Program-made: the position numbers and the translations under genes
Shown: in pieces, positions 28,463 to 38,513 of the stretch
Numbering within the stretch: position 1 is the first letter of the stretch
Layout: the number at the start of each line of letters is the position of its first letter
Assembly: GCA_014650475.1 (NCBI GenBank)
Contig: BMVA01000006.1
Span: forward strand, 248,001 to 312,000
From: Streptomyces albogriseolus
GTDB lineage: Bacteria; Actinomycetota; Actinomycetes; Streptomycetales; Streptomycetaceae
Length of the DNA: 64,000 nucleotides
Direction of reading: 5' to 3'
Notes under the pieces: model-generated
Seen by the model: only the letters and a program-made list of their open reading frames with translations
Told to the model about the DNA's origin: nothing
Database searches by the model: none

Positions 28463-28821
28463 TCCGGAACCGATGGTTCCGTGACATCTGTCACAGCCTG
28501 TTACCGATCTGACCGGGTCGCTTAGTAGACGGGGCCGCGGCGACATGGGGGACTTGTCCGTCTTGACGGGAAAGCGGACCGGGCCCGCACAGGTGGCGGG
28601 CCGGCCGCGATCCGGGTGCCCCCGCTTCGTCGCCGCATGGGGCTTTCTGACGTGACGGCAGACGGTCCCGGCACCCTCCCGAGGGCCGGTCGGCACGCTC
28701 TCCCGGCCGTCGCAAGACCCCTCGGGTCCTACGAAGCCGGGTCGTAGATGAGCCCTTTGCGTCCCGCGCCGGGCCGTCCCAAGAATGACCAGCCTCCGCA
28801 CACCCAGGGGTGAGGTCACGT
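28463..28821. other. structured 359-base intergenic region before the CAP-domain gene
   Basis: Two adjacent hairpins follow the upstream gene: CGGAACC-GAT-GGTTCCG (28465-28481) and GTGACA-TC-TGTCAC (28481-28494), probably a terminator. Two more lie in the presumed leader of the CAP gene: GACCC-CTC-GGGTC (28716-28728) and CTACGA-(7)-TCGTAG (28729-28747). The conserved core of the c-di-AMP (ydaO) riboswitch, common before Streptomyces wall hydrolases, is not recognisable. No credible gene is present. Confidence 0.5.
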
Positions 28822-29682
28822 ATGGGAATCCATCGCCAGCAGAAGAAGTACCGGCGGACGGTCGTCACCGCCGTCGCCGTCGGCGTCATAGGCATACCCT
28901 CGGTCGCCATGGCCTGTACCGACTGGCCGGAGGGCGGGCAGCGGGAGGACCGCGCCACCTCGGTGCCGTCCGTCGGCGAGGACCGCTGGGACGGCCCCGG
29001 CTGGTACAGCCGCTGGAGCAGCCAGCACGAGGGCGCCCCGTCGCCGGTGGCCTCCGACTCCCCCAGCGCCTCCGCGAGCCCTTCCGAGGACGCCCGCAGG
29101 CACCACGGCGGCAAGCCCTCGCAGAAGCCGAAGAAGAAGGCGGCCAGGACCGCCACCGCGGCCCCCTCCACCACCACGGCGGCCCCGAAGCCCACCACGG
29201 CGGCCCCGAAGCCCTCGACGGCCGCTCCCGCGCCCTCCACCACCGTGCCGAAGCCGACCACCGCGGCCCCGCAGCCGACCACCGCCGCGCCGAAGCCCAC
29301 CGCCACGGCCTCCGGCGCCGTCGCCCGGGTCGTGGAACTGGTCAACGCGGAGCGCGCCGAGGCCGGCTGCGCCCCGGTGACGGCCAACTCCACGCTGAAC
29401 ACGGCCGCCCAGCGGCACAGCGAGGACATGGCGTCGACCGGCACCATGTCCCACACCGGCTCCGACGGCTCCGACCCCGGTGAGCGCATCACCCGCGCCG
29501 GGTACGCCTGGAGCACCTACGGCGAGAACGTCGCCTACGGGTACTCCACCCCGGAGCAGGTGATGCAGGGCTGGATGACCAGCCCCGGCCACAAGGCGAA
29601 CATCCTCAACTGCTCGTTCAAGGAGATCGGCGTCGGCCTGTCCGGCACCTACTGGACGCAGGACTTCGGCACCGCCCGCTGA
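28822..29682 (+). CDS. secreted CAP (SCP/PR1-like) domain protein
   Basis: A 286-residue exported protein. A signal peptide (about 1-31, RRTVVTAVAVGVIGIPSVAMA) is followed by a charged segment and a Pro/Thr/Ala-rich stalk (about 115-165, repeating TTAAPKP-type units). The C-terminal ~120 residues form a CAP domain like Bacillus YkwD: VVELVNAERAEAGCAP, AQRHSEDMASTGTMSHTGSDG, ITRAGYAWSTYGENVAYG, GWMTSPGHKANILN and IGVGLSG. The His/Glu residues of the CAP cavity are present. GAGG lies eight bases before the ATG. Role in the wall or outside the cell is unknown; the stalk suggests it spans the peptidoglycan. Confidence 0.9.
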   Translation: MGIHRQQKKYRRTVVTAVAVGVIGIPSVAMACTDWPEGGQREDRATSVPSVGEDRWDGPGWYSRWSSQHEGAPSPVASDSPSASASPSEDARRHHGGKPSQKPKKKAARTATAAPSTTTAAPKPTTAAPKPSTAAPAPSTTVPKPTTAAPQPTTAAPKPTATASGAVARVVELVNAERAEAGCAPVTANSTLNTAAQRHSEDMASTGTMSHTGSDGSDPGERITRAGYAWSTYGENVAYGYSTPEQVMQGWMTSPGHKANILNCSFKEIGVGLSGTYWTQDFGTAR

Positions 29683-29719
29683 GGCCGCCGAGGCGCCGCG
29701 GGGACACGGCGGCGGGTCC

Positions 29720-31243
<1,524 letters not shown>

Positions 31244-31270
31244 GGGCGTGCCTTTCGCAGTGGTACCGGT

Positions 31271-32272
31271 TCAGTCGCCGAGTGCCGGGATGATCTCCGC
31301 GCCGTACGCGTCGATCGTCGTTTCCTGCGCGTCGTGCATGTCGTACACCGCGAACTGGTCGACGCCCAGGTCGCGCAGTGCGCGGAGCTTCTCGATGTGC
31401 GCCTCGGGCGGGCCGAGCAGGCAGAAGCGGTCCACGATCTCGTCGGGGACGAAGTCCGTGGACGGGTTGCCGGCCCGTCCGTGGTGGCTGTAGTCGTAGC
31501 CCTCGCGGCCCTTGATGTAGTCCGTGAGCGCCTCGGGGACCATGCCGGAGTGCTCGCCGTAGCGGGAGACCAGGTCGGCGACGTGGTTGCCGACCATCCC
31601 GCCGAACCAGCGGCACTGCTCGCGGGCGTGCGCCAGGTCGTCGCCGACGTACGCGGGGGCGGCGACGCAGACGGTGATCGCGTCGGGGTCGCGTCCCGCC
31701 TCGGCGGCGGCGTTCCGCACGGCCTTCACCATCCACTCGGTGAGAAACGGGTCGGCGAGCTGGAGGATGAACCCGTCGGCCCTCTGGCCGGTCAGGGCGA
31801 GCGCCTTGGGCCCGTAGGCGGCCATCCACACCGGGAGTTCGCCGTCGCGGACCCACGGCAGGCGGATCCGCTGTCCGTCGACCTCGGCCTCGCGTCCCTC
31901 GGCGAGGTCGCGGATCGCGTCGATCGCCTCGCCGAGCCGGGCGAGGGTGTTGGGCTTGCGTCCGGCGACGCGCATCGCGGAGTCGCCCCGGCCGATGCCG
32001 CACACGGTGCGGTTGCCGAACATGTCGTTGAGGGTGGCGAAGGTGGAGGCGGTCACCTCCCAGGTGCGGGTGCCCGGGTTGGTGACCATCGGGCCGACCT
32101 TGAGGGTCGTGGTGTTCGCCAGGATCTGGCTGTAGACGACGAAGGGTTCCTGCCACAGCACCGCCGAGTCGAAGGTCCACCCGTGGGTGAACCCGTTGCG
32201 CTCGGCGCGCTTCATCAGGCTGATCACCCGCGACGCCGGCGGGTCGGTCTGCAGGACGAGGCCGAAGTCCAT
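31271..32272 (-). CDS. LLM-class F420-dependent oxidoreductase (TIGR03842-like)
   Basis: A 333-residue (beta/alpha)8 luciferase-like protein of the Mer-related F420 branch: MDFGLVLQTDPPAS, GWTFDSAVLWQEPFVVYSQI, KVGPMVTNPGTRTWEVTAS, CGIGRGDSAMR and MAAYGPKALALTGQRADG. AGGAGTGGAG precedes the ATG. It sits 11 bases from the dihydropyrimidinase gene and 27 from the permease, firmly inside the catabolic operon. Because no dihydropyrimidine dehydrogenase is present here, it may carry out a redox step on uracil/dihydrouracil or a hydantoin. Family is read from sequence; the reaction is inference. Confidence 0.87.
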   Translation of the reverse strand: MDFGLVLQTDPPASRVISLMKRAERNGFTHGWTFDSAVLWQEPFVVYSQILANTTTLKVGPMVTNPGTRTWEVTASTFATLNDMFGNRTVCGIGRGDSAMRVAGRKPNTLARLGEAIDAIRDLAEGREAEVDGQRIRLPWVRDGELPVWMAAYGPKALALTGQRADGFILQLADPFLTEWMVKAVRNAAAEAGRDPDAITVCVAAPAYVGDDLAHAREQCRWFGGMVGNHVADLVSRYGEHSGMVPEALTDYIKGREGYDYSHHGRAGNPSTDFVPDEIVDRFCLLGPPEAHIEKLRALRDLGVDQFAVYDMHDAQETTIDAYGAEIIPALGD

Positions 32273-32283
32273 GCGCTCCACTC

Positions 32284-33687
32284 CTAGTTGAGGTACTGAC
32301 AGGTGGATCGCGGGGTGTAGACGCCGTGTCCGGCGTGTCCGGTGTACTCCCGGTCGGTGACGACCGGGACCCCGCGCGAGAAGACGGTCTCGACGCGGCC
32401 GGTGACCCGCTTGCCCTCGTATGCCGAGTAGTCCACGTTCATGTGGTGGGTGTCGGCGGACATGACCTGCTCGGCCGTCGGGTCGTAGATCACGACGTCG
32501 GCGTCGGCGCCCGGCGCGATGGTGCCCTTCTTCGGGTACAGGCCGAACATCCGCGCCGGGGTGGCGCAGGCGATCTCGATCCAGCGGCGGCGGGTGAGGT
32601 GGCCGTCCAGGACGGCCTGGTGGAGGAGGTCCATGCGGTTCTCCACGCCCGGCAGACCGTTGGGAATCCTGGAGAAGTCGCCGCGGCCGAGTTCCTTCTG
32701 GCCGGTGAAGCAGAACGGGCAGTGGTCGGTGGAGACCACCTGGAGATCGTTGGTGCGCAGGCCCCGCCACAGCGCCGCCTGGTGCTCCTTGGGCCGCAGG
32801 GGCGTGCTGCACACGTACTTGGCGCCCTCGAAGTCCGGCTCGGCGAGGTTGTCGGTGGACAGGAACAGGTACTGGGGGCAGGTCTCGCCGAAGACGGGCA
32901 GTCCGTCGTCGCGGGCCCGGGCCAGTTCCGCGACCGCCTCGGTGGCGGAGACGTGCACCACGTACAGCGGGGCGCCGGCCACCTGGGCGAGCCGGATGGC
33001 GCGGTGGGTGGCCTCCGCCTCCAGGAGTGCCTTGCGGACCTCGCCGTGGTAGCGGGGGTCGGTCTCGCCGCGGGCGAGGGCCTGCTCGACGAGGACGTCG
33101 ATGGCGATGCCGTTCTCGGCGTGCATCATGATCAGGCCGCCGTTGTCGGCGGAGCGTTGCATGGCGCGGAGGATCTGTCCGTCGTCGGAGTAGAAGACCC
33201 CGGGGTACGCCATGAACTGCTTGAACGACGTCACCCCTTCCTCCACGAGAAGGTCCATCTCCTTCAGCGTCTCGTCGTTCACGTCCGAGACGATCATGTG
33301 GAAGGCGTAGTCGATCGCGCAGGTGCCCTCCGCCTTCGCGTGCCAGGCGTCCAGGCCCTCGCGCAGGGTGTGCCCGACGCTCTGCACGGCGAAGTCGACG
33401 ATCGTGGTGGTGCCGCCCCAGGCGGCGGCACGGGTGCCGGTCTCGAAGGTGTCGGAGGCGAAGGTGCCGCCGAACGGCAGCTCCATGTGGGTGTGCGCGT
33501 CCACGCCGCCCGGGATGACGTACTTCCCGGTGGCGTCGACGGTCCGCTCGGCGGTGAGCGCCTCGGCGGCGGGGGTGCCGGAGGCGGCGAGGGCCGCGAT
33601 GCGGCCGTCCTCCATGAGGACGTCTGCGTGTGTTTCGTCGGAGGCGGTGATGACGAGTCCGCCGCGGATGAGTGTGCGGGTGCTCAT
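32284..33687 (-). CDS. hydA: dihydropyrimidinase / hydantoinase
   Basis: A 467-residue amidohydrolase that opens dihydrouracil or 5-substituted hydantoins to N-carbamoyl products. Binuclear zinc ligands are seen in GGVDAHTHMELPFGG, the carbamylated lysine in TSFKQFMAYPG, and further His/Asp ligands in YVVHVSATEA, GETCPQYLF and STDHCPF. AGGAGGAG lies upstream of the ATG. Directly downstream of a beta-ureidopropionase-like gene, it forms the second and third steps of reductive pyrimidine degradation. D-hydantoinase is the main alternative and cannot be excluded from sequence. Confidence 0.93.
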   Translation of the reverse strand: MSTRTLIRGGLVITASDETHADVLMEDGRIAALAASGTPAAEALTAERTVDATGKYVIPGGVDAHTHMELPFGGTFASDTFETGTRAAAWGGTTTIVDFAVQSVGHTLREGLDAWHAKAEGTCAIDYAFHMIVSDVNDETLKEMDLLVEEGVTSFKQFMAYPGVFYSDDGQILRAMQRSADNGGLIMMHAENGIAIDVLVEQALARGETDPRYHGEVRKALLEAEATHRAIRLAQVAGAPLYVVHVSATEAVAELARARDDGLPVFGETCPQYLFLSTDNLAEPDFEGAKYVCSTPLRPKEHQAALWRGLRTNDLQVVSTDHCPFCFTGQKELGRGDFSRIPNGLPGVENRMDLLHQAVLDGHLTRRRWIEIACATPARMFGLYPKKGTIAPGADADVVIYDPTAEQVMSADTHHMNVDYSAYEGKRVTGRVETVFSRGVPVVTDREYTGHAGHGVYTPRSTCQYLN

Positions 33688-33735
33688 GTCCGGGTCGCTC
33701 CTCCTGGTGGGTACGTGCGGGTCGTTCGTGGTTTC

Positions 33736-33757
33736 TCGCGCAGTTCCCCGCGCCCCT
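33736..33757. repeat. dispersed Streptomyces intergenic motif
   Basis: The 22 bases TCGCGCAGTTCC followed by CCGCGCCCCT, in the 85-base gap between nitrilase and dihydropyrimidinase genes, match a short sequence (GGGGCGCGGGGAACTGCGCGA on the other strand) that I know recurs in Streptomyces intergenic DNA. Its function is unknown. Only one copy was noticed in the window. Confidence 0.5.
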
Positions 33758-33772
33758 GATGGGTGTCGGTGT

Positions 33773-34615
33773 TCAGGGAGTTGTCAGGGGGCCGTAGGCT
33801 CCGGGGTTCCTGTCGCGGTAGAACTGCCAGCGGTCGCGGACCTCGCGGAGCTTGGCCAGGTCCAGGTCGCGGACGACCAGTTCCGTCTCCTTGTCGCCGG
33901 CGACCTCGCCGACGAAGCGGGCCTCGGGGTCGACGAAGTAGCTCGTGCCGTAGAAGTCGTTGTCGCCGTACTCCTCGACGCCCACCCGGTTGATCGCGCC
34001 CACGAAGTACTCGTTGGCGACGGCCGCCGCCGGCTGCTCCAGCTGCCACAGGTAGCCGGACAGGCCGCGCGAGGTGGCGGACGGGTTGAACACCACCTCC
34101 GCGCCCGCGAGTCCGAGCGCGCGCCAGCCCTCCGGGAAGTGGCGGTCGTAGCAGATGTAGACGCCGATCCGGCCGGCCCGGGTGTCGAAGACGGGCCAGC
34201 CGCTGTTGCCGGGGCGGAAGTAGAACTTCTCCCAGAACCCCTTGACCTGCGGGATGTGGGTCTTGCGGTACTTGCCCAGGTAGGAGCCGTCGGCGTCGAT
34301 CACGGCGGCGGTGTTGTAGAGGACGCCGGGCTGCTCCTCCTCGTACATCGGGAGCACCAGGACGATGTTCAGCTCCCGGGCGAGGCGCCGGAAGCGCTCG
34401 ACGATCGGGCCGTCGGGGATGCGTTCGGCGTAGGCGTAGAAGGCCGGGTCCTGGACCTGGCAGAAGTACGGTCCGTAGAACAGCTCCTGGAAGCAGAGCA
34501 CGTGAGCGCCCTGCGCGGCCGCGTCGCGGGCGGCCTGCTCGTGGACCTGGATCATCGACTCCTTGTCGCCCGTCCAGGCGGTCTGGAAGACGGCGGCTCG
34601 GATCACTCGGCTCAT
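33773..34615 (-). CDS. carbon-nitrogen hydrolase (beta-ureidopropionase-like), copy 1
   Basis: A 280-residue nitrilase-superfamily amidase expected to release beta-alanine, CO2 and NH3 from N-carbamoyl-beta-alanine. The catalytic triad is seen as Glu in LCFQELFYGPYF, Lys in YLGKYRKTHIPQ and Cys in VGVYICYDRHFPEGWR-like context (IGVYICYDRHFPEGW). GFWEKFYFRPGN and FNPSAT are family blocks. GGAGG precedes the ATG by six bases. It heads the nit-hyd-F420-permease run. A second, closely similar copy lies at 37640-38482 in the same cluster. N-carbamoyl-D-amino acid hydrolase is the alternative. Confidence 0.9.
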   Translation of the reverse strand: MSRVIRAAVFQTAWTGDKESMIQVHEQAARDAAAQGAHVLCFQELFYGPYFCQVQDPAFYAYAERIPDGPIVERFRRLARELNIVLVLPMYEEEQPGVLYNTAAVIDADGSYLGKYRKTHIPQVKGFWEKFYFRPGNSGWPVFDTRAGRIGVYICYDRHFPEGWRALGLAGAEVVFNPSATSRGLSGYLWQLEQPAAAVANEYFVGAINRVGVEEYGDNDFYGTSYFVDPEARFVGEVAGDKETELVVRDLDLAKLREVRDRWQFYRDRNPGAYGPLTTP

Positions 34616-34681
34616 CGGGACCTCCGGTCGCTCGGTGTGCAGTGAGCCTAGGAAGCGGACGAGCGCGCTTTGAGTGGCAAG

Positions 34682-34743
34682 GTGTCACGTCCGGCGGGGT
34701 GCGGCGTGTCACCGTGTCATCCGCGGACGATCCCATGTGTCAC
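34682..34743. promoter_or_regulatory. GTGTCAC repeat cluster, putative operator
   Basis: GTGTCAC occurs at 34682-34688, 34706-34712 and 34737-34743, with GTGTCAT at 34714-34720. The middle two are spaced eight bases apart as a tandem. They lie in the 155-base gap between pucR and the nitrilase 1 gene, where the promoter of the nit-hyd-F420-permease operon must be. PucR, encoded next door, is the obvious candidate binder, but the motif could belong to another regulator. Confidence 0.5.
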
Positions 34744-34770
34744 CGCCGTTGCCGCAGGTGGTCGCTCGTT

Positions 34771-36330
34771 TCAGCGTTGTTGCGCGTCGTGCGCGAGGAG
34801 TGCGATGTGCAGCGAGGCGGCCTGTTCGAAGTCGTCCAGGTCCACCCCCAGCCGTATCTGTATCGCCTCGAGACGGCGGTACAGCGCGGGCCGGGAGACG
34901 TGGTGCAGCTGCGCGGTACGGGACTTGTTGCGGCCGGTCGCCAGGTACGTGCGCAGCACCGGGAGCAGGTCCTCGCCGGGGTCGCACAGCAGCCCCGACA
35001 GCTCCCGTTCGGCGAACGACTGCACCTGCGGGTCGTCACGCAACAGCCGGACCAGGCCCCGTAGGTGGACGTCCCGAAGCCGCACCACGGGCGGCAGGTC
35101 CAGGGCGGCGGCGGAGTCCGCGACCGCGTCCGCGACGTGCCGGGCCTCGCGCAGCCCGGCGGGCACGTCGTCGAAGGAGGTGCGGGCGGCGGCGGCCGCC
35201 ACCACGACGTCGGCGTCGGCCGGTTCGGCGCGCAGCCGGGCCGCGAAGTGCGCGGTGAGCGCTTCGGCGTCCTGGTCGCGGGCGAGGCTGAGCAGCACGG
35301 CGGTCGCGGTCCCGGACAGTTCGCCCGCGATGCCGGGGAGACCCAGCAGCCGCAGCGTCCGGTCGAGCGGGGCGGCCCGGCGTCCGCGTACCACGAGCGG
35401 CACGAACGTGCGCCGGTTGACCGGCAGTCCGGCGGCACGGGCGCGGGGCAGCAGGTGCCGGGCCGGTACGGCGCCGCCGACCAGGTCGGTGAGCAGGCTC
35501 AGCGCGGACTGCTCCTCCCACGAGCAGTCGGCGCCGCCGAGCATGCGGTGCAGCACGAGGGCCTCGGCGGCACGGTCGGCGAGCAGCCGCCCGGTCTCGG
35601 TGTCGCCGCGGTAGCCGCACAGCACGAGCCGGCCCCAGGGCTCGCCCCGCCCGCCCAGCTCCGCGCGGATCCAGCCGTCGCCGTCGCCGCGGCCGGTCTG
35701 GCGGGCGATGCGCTCCCAGTCGCGCAGGACGTCGTCGACGGCGGACCGCTCCCCCGCCGTGCCGAGGACGCGGTGGGCGAGGTTGGTGACGACGACGGGG
35801 CAGCCGCTGTGCCGGGCGATCTCGTCGAGCAGCCGCCGCAGCGGGGCGCCGCCGGTGATCAGCGCGGTGAGTTCGGTGCGGACCGCCTCGGAGAGGCTGA
35901 CCGCGGCGAACTTGCGGCGCACCAGCCGGGACTGCACCTCCTCGGTCAACTGGGCGAAGGGGAAAGGGCGGTGGAGCACCACGAGGGGAAGCTGGCAGCG
36001 CTCCGCCGCCCGCCGCATCGCCTCCGGCGGGGACGGGAACGCCCGGCCGAGGCCGAGGACCACGGCGGACGCCTCGGCGCGGTGCAGGGAGCGGACGTAC
36101 TCGGTCTGCTTGTGCTCGTCGCCGGCGAGCAGCACTCCGGTGGTGAGCACCATCTCCCCGCCGCTGAGCATGACGCCGACGTCGGCCGCCTCGGCGACGT
36201 GCACCCAGCGCACCGGCCGGTCCAGCCTGCCGGCGCCGGCCACCACCTCGGGCTCCCCGGCGAGGACCCGCTCCAGGGCGAGGACCTGCCGGACCGAGAG
36301 GGCCGGTACCGGTGGCTCCCAGGTGGTCAT
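34771..36330 (-). CDS. PucR family transcriptional regulator
   Basis: A 519-residue regulator. The N-terminal PucR purine-catabolism domain (SVRQVLALERVLAGEPEVV, HVAEAADVGVMLSGGEMVLTTG, ~10-130) is followed by a GGDEF-like middle region. The C-terminal PucR HTH reads VLRTYLATGRNKSRTAQLHHVSRPALYRRLEAIQIRLG (about 455-500, quoted here only to name its ends VLRTYL and QIRLG). GGAGG lies nine bases before the ATG. It sits within the cluster it probably controls, 26 bases behind the aminotransferase gene. Effector is likely a nucleobase catabolite; not visible. Confidence 0.9.
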   Translation of the reverse strand: MTTWEPPVPALSVRQVLALERVLAGEPEVVAGAGRLDRPVRWVHVAEAADVGVMLSGGEMVLTTGVLLAGDEHKQTEYVRSLHRAEASAVVLGLGRAFPSPPEAMRRAAERCQLPLVVLHRPFPFAQLTEEVQSRLVRRKFAAVSLSEAVRTELTALITGGAPLRRLLDEIARHSGCPVVVTNLAHRVLGTAGERSAVDDVLRDWERIARQTGRGDGDGWIRAELGGRGEPWGRLVLCGYRGDTETGRLLADRAAEALVLHRMLGGADCSWEEQSALSLLTDLVGGAVPARHLLPRARAAGLPVNRRTFVPLVVRGRRAAPLDRTLRLLGLPGIAGELSGTATAVLLSLARDQDAEALTAHFAARLRAEPADADVVVAAAAARTSFDDVPAGLREARHVADAVADSAAALDLPPVVRLRDVHLRGLVRLLRDDPQVQSFAERELSGLLCDPGEDLLPVLRTYLATGRNKSRTAQLHHVSRPALYRRLEAIQIRLGVDLDDFEQAASLHIALLAHDAQQR

Positions 36331-36356
36331 GGCGGCGTCCTCCGGTGGGTGTCGGG

Positions 36357-37643
36357 CTACTGGATGCTCCTCAGGGCGTCCTCGAGGATCGCGGCGCCCT
36401 CCTCGGCCTCCGCGACGTTCAGGGACAGCGGCGGGGCGATGCGCAGGGCGCTGGTGTCGTGGCCGCCGCCCTTGCCGATGAGCAGGCCGCCCTCGCGGGC
36501 CGCCTCCAGGACGGCGGACGCGGCGGCCGGGTCGGCCTCGTCGGTGCCGGGCCTGGTCAGCTCGATGCCGATCATCAGGCCGCGTCCGCGCACCTCCCGT
36601 ACGGCGGGCACATGGGCGGCGGCGGCCCGCAGCCGCTCGATGAGCAGGCCGCCGACCCGGCGCGCGTTGCCCTGGAGGTCGTGCTCCAGGAGGTAGGTGA
36701 GGTTGGCGAGGCCCGCCGCCATGGTGATCTGGGTGCCGCCGAACGTGGAGATGCTGTTCGAATCCAGGCAGTTCATGATCTCCGCGCGGGCGACGACCCC
36801 GCCGATGGACATGCCGTTGCCGATGCCCTTGGCGAAGGTCAGCATGTCGGGCGGGCCGCTGCGGGCGTGCGCCTGCCAGCCCCAGAAGTGCTCGCCGGTG
36901 CGGCCCCAGCCGGTCTGCACCTCGTCGGAGATCCACAGCACGCCCCGCTCGTGCAGCACCTCGCGGAACGCGGCGTAGAGGCCGTCGGGCGGCGAGGTGA
37001 AGCCGCCGACGCCCTGGATCGGCTCGGCGATCAGCGCGGCGGGCGGACGGCTGTGGCCGAGGAGGTCCTTGAGGTCGTCGACGCAGGCGGCGACGAAGTC
37101 GTAGTCGTCGAGGCCGGCGAACGGGCCCCGGGTGCGCACCCCGCCGTGCACGTACAGCGTCTGCAGCGGGGAGAGCGAGGTCGGGGACCAGCCGCGGTTG
37201 CCGGTGACGCCGACGGCGCTGAAGGAGCGGCCGTGGTAGCTGTTGCGCATCGCCAGGACGGTGTTGCTGCGCCGGTGGGCGGTGGCGAGCAGCAGGGCGG
37301 TGTCGTTGGCCTCGGTGCCGGAGGTGGTGAAGAAGACCCGGGCGTCCGGGATGCCGCTGAGCTTGGCGATGCGTTCGGCGAGGTCCACCATCGGCCGGTT
37401 GAGGTAGAGGGTGGAGGAGTGGATGATCCGCCCGGCCTGTTCGGTCACCGCCTTGGTGACCTCGGGCAGGGCGTGGGCGGTCATGGTGGTGAGGATGCCG
37501 CCGAAGAAGTCCAGGTAGCGGTTGCCGTCGGAGTCCCAGACGTGGCGTCCCTCGCCGTGGGTGATCTCGATGGGGTGTTCGTAGTAGAGGGCGAGCCAGT
37601 CGGGGAGGACGGCGCGGTGGCGGCTCAGCAGGTCGTCGGTCAC
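36357..37643 (-). CDS. class III PLP-dependent aminotransferase
   Basis: A 428-residue fold-type I enzyme. GTEANDTALLLATAHR binds the cofactor phosphate, ISDEVQTGWGRTG carries the Asp that contacts the pyridine nitrogen, and the Schiff-base lysine is in MLTFAKGIGNG. Between two beta-ureidopropionase-like genes, beta-alanine:pyruvate/oxoglutarate transamination to malonate semialdehyde is the natural role; alanine-glyoxylate or beta-aminoisobutyrate transamination are alternatives. The GTG start overlaps the stop of the upstream nitrilase gene (GTGA), so synthesis is coupled. Confidence 0.9.
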   Translation of the reverse strand: MTDDLLSRHRAVLPDWLALYYEHPIEITHGEGRHVWDSDGNRYLDFFGGILTTMTAHALPEVTKAVTEQAGRIIHSSTLYLNRPMVDLAERIAKLSGIPDARVFFTTSGTEANDTALLLATAHRRSNTVLAMRNSYHGRSFSAVGVTGNRGWSPTSLSPLQTLYVHGGVRTRGPFAGLDDYDFVAACVDDLKDLLGHSRPPAALIAEPIQGVGGFTSPPDGLYAAFREVLHERGVLWISDEVQTGWGRTGEHFWGWQAHARSGPPDMLTFAKGIGNGMSIGGVVARAEIMNCLDSNSISTFGGTQITMAAGLANLTYLLEHDLQGNARRVGGLLIERLRAAAAHVPAVREVRGRGLMIGIELTRPGTDEADPAAASAVLEAAREGGLLIGKGGGHDTSALRIAPPLSLNVAEAEEGAAILEDALRSIQ

Positions 37644-38482
37644 GGCCGCACCAGCCCTTCGTAGGCGTCGGGGCGGCGGTCGCGGTAGAAGGCCCACTGC
37701 TGCCGCACCTCGTCGATGAGGTCGAAGTCGAGTTCCCGGACCACCAGTTCCTCCTCGCTGTCGCCGGCCACGTCGCCGACGAACCGTCCGCGCGGGTCGA
37801 CGAAGTAGCTCGTGCCGTAGAAGTCGTTGTCGCCGTACTCCTCGACGCCGACCCGGTTGATGGCGGCGACGAAGTACTCGTTGGCGACGGCCGCGGCGGG
37901 CTGTTCCAGCTGCCACAGGTACGCCGAAAGACCTCGGTGCGTGGCCGACGGGTTGTACACCAACTGGGCGCCGTTGAGCCCGAGTTGCCGCCAGCCCTCG
38001 GGGAAGTGGCGGTCGTAGCAGATGTAGACGCCGACCTTGCCGACGGCGGTGTCGAAGACGGGCCAGCCGAGGTTGCCCGGACGGAAGTAGAACTTCTCCC
38101 AGAACCCCTTGACCTGCGGGATGTGGTGCTTGCGGTACTTGCCGAGGTAGGCGCCGTCGGCGTCGATCACGGCGGCGGTGTTGTAGTAGTGGCCGGACTG
38201 CTCGACCTCGAAGACGGGGGCGACGACGACCATGCCGGTCTCGCGGGCCAGGTCCCGCATCCGGCGCACGGTCGGACCGTCGGGGACCTCCTCGGCCCAG
38301 CGGTAGTGCTCGGCGTCCTGGACCTGGCAGAAGTAGGGGGCGTTGAACACCTCCTGGAACCCGATGACCTTCGCGCCCCGCCGGGCCGCCTCGCGGGCGT
38401 GCTCCTCGTGTTTCGCCAGCATGGACTCGGTGTCGCCGGTCCAGGTGGCCTGGACCAGGGCGGCGGTTACGACGTTGGGCAT
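37640..38482 (-). CDS. carbon-nitrogen hydrolase (beta-ureidopropionase-like), copy 2
   Basis: A 280-residue paralogue of the nitrilase at 33773-34615, same length, with long shared blocks (GFWEKFYFRPGN, YICYDRHFPEGWR, QLEQPAAAVANEYFV). Catalytic Glu (VIGFQEVF), Lys (GKYRKHHIPQ) and Cys are intact. It differs mainly near the substrate loop after Glu44 (NAPYF versus YGPYF) and in the C-terminus. GAAGGAG precedes the ATG. It is first gene of the aminotransferase-pucR unit. The two copies may divide dihydrouracil- and dihydrothymine-derived substrates, or carbamoyl-beta-alanine and other carbamoyl amino acids. Confidence 0.88.
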   Translation of the reverse strand: MPNVVTAALVQATWTGDTESMLAKHEEHAREAARRGAKVIGFQEVFNAPYFCQVQDAEHYRWAEEVPDGPTVRRMRDLARETGMVVVAPVFEVEQSGHYYNTAAVIDADGAYLGKYRKHHIPQVKGFWEKFYFRPGNLGWPVFDTAVGKVGVYICYDRHFPEGWRQLGLNGAQLVYNPSATHRGLSAYLWQLEQPAAAVANEYFVAAINRVGVEEYGDNDFYGTSYFVDPRGRFVGDVAGDSEEELVVRELDFDLIDEVRQQWAFYRDRRPDAYEGLVRP

Positions 38483-38513
38483 GAGCTGCTGCTCCTTCGA
38501 CGCGACGTCAGCG

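Noticed and set aside
28499-28821. A c-di-AMP (ydaO-type) riboswitch before the CAP-domain gene
   Set aside because: The conserved GACAGCTAACC-like core expected in Streptomyces examples is not present.
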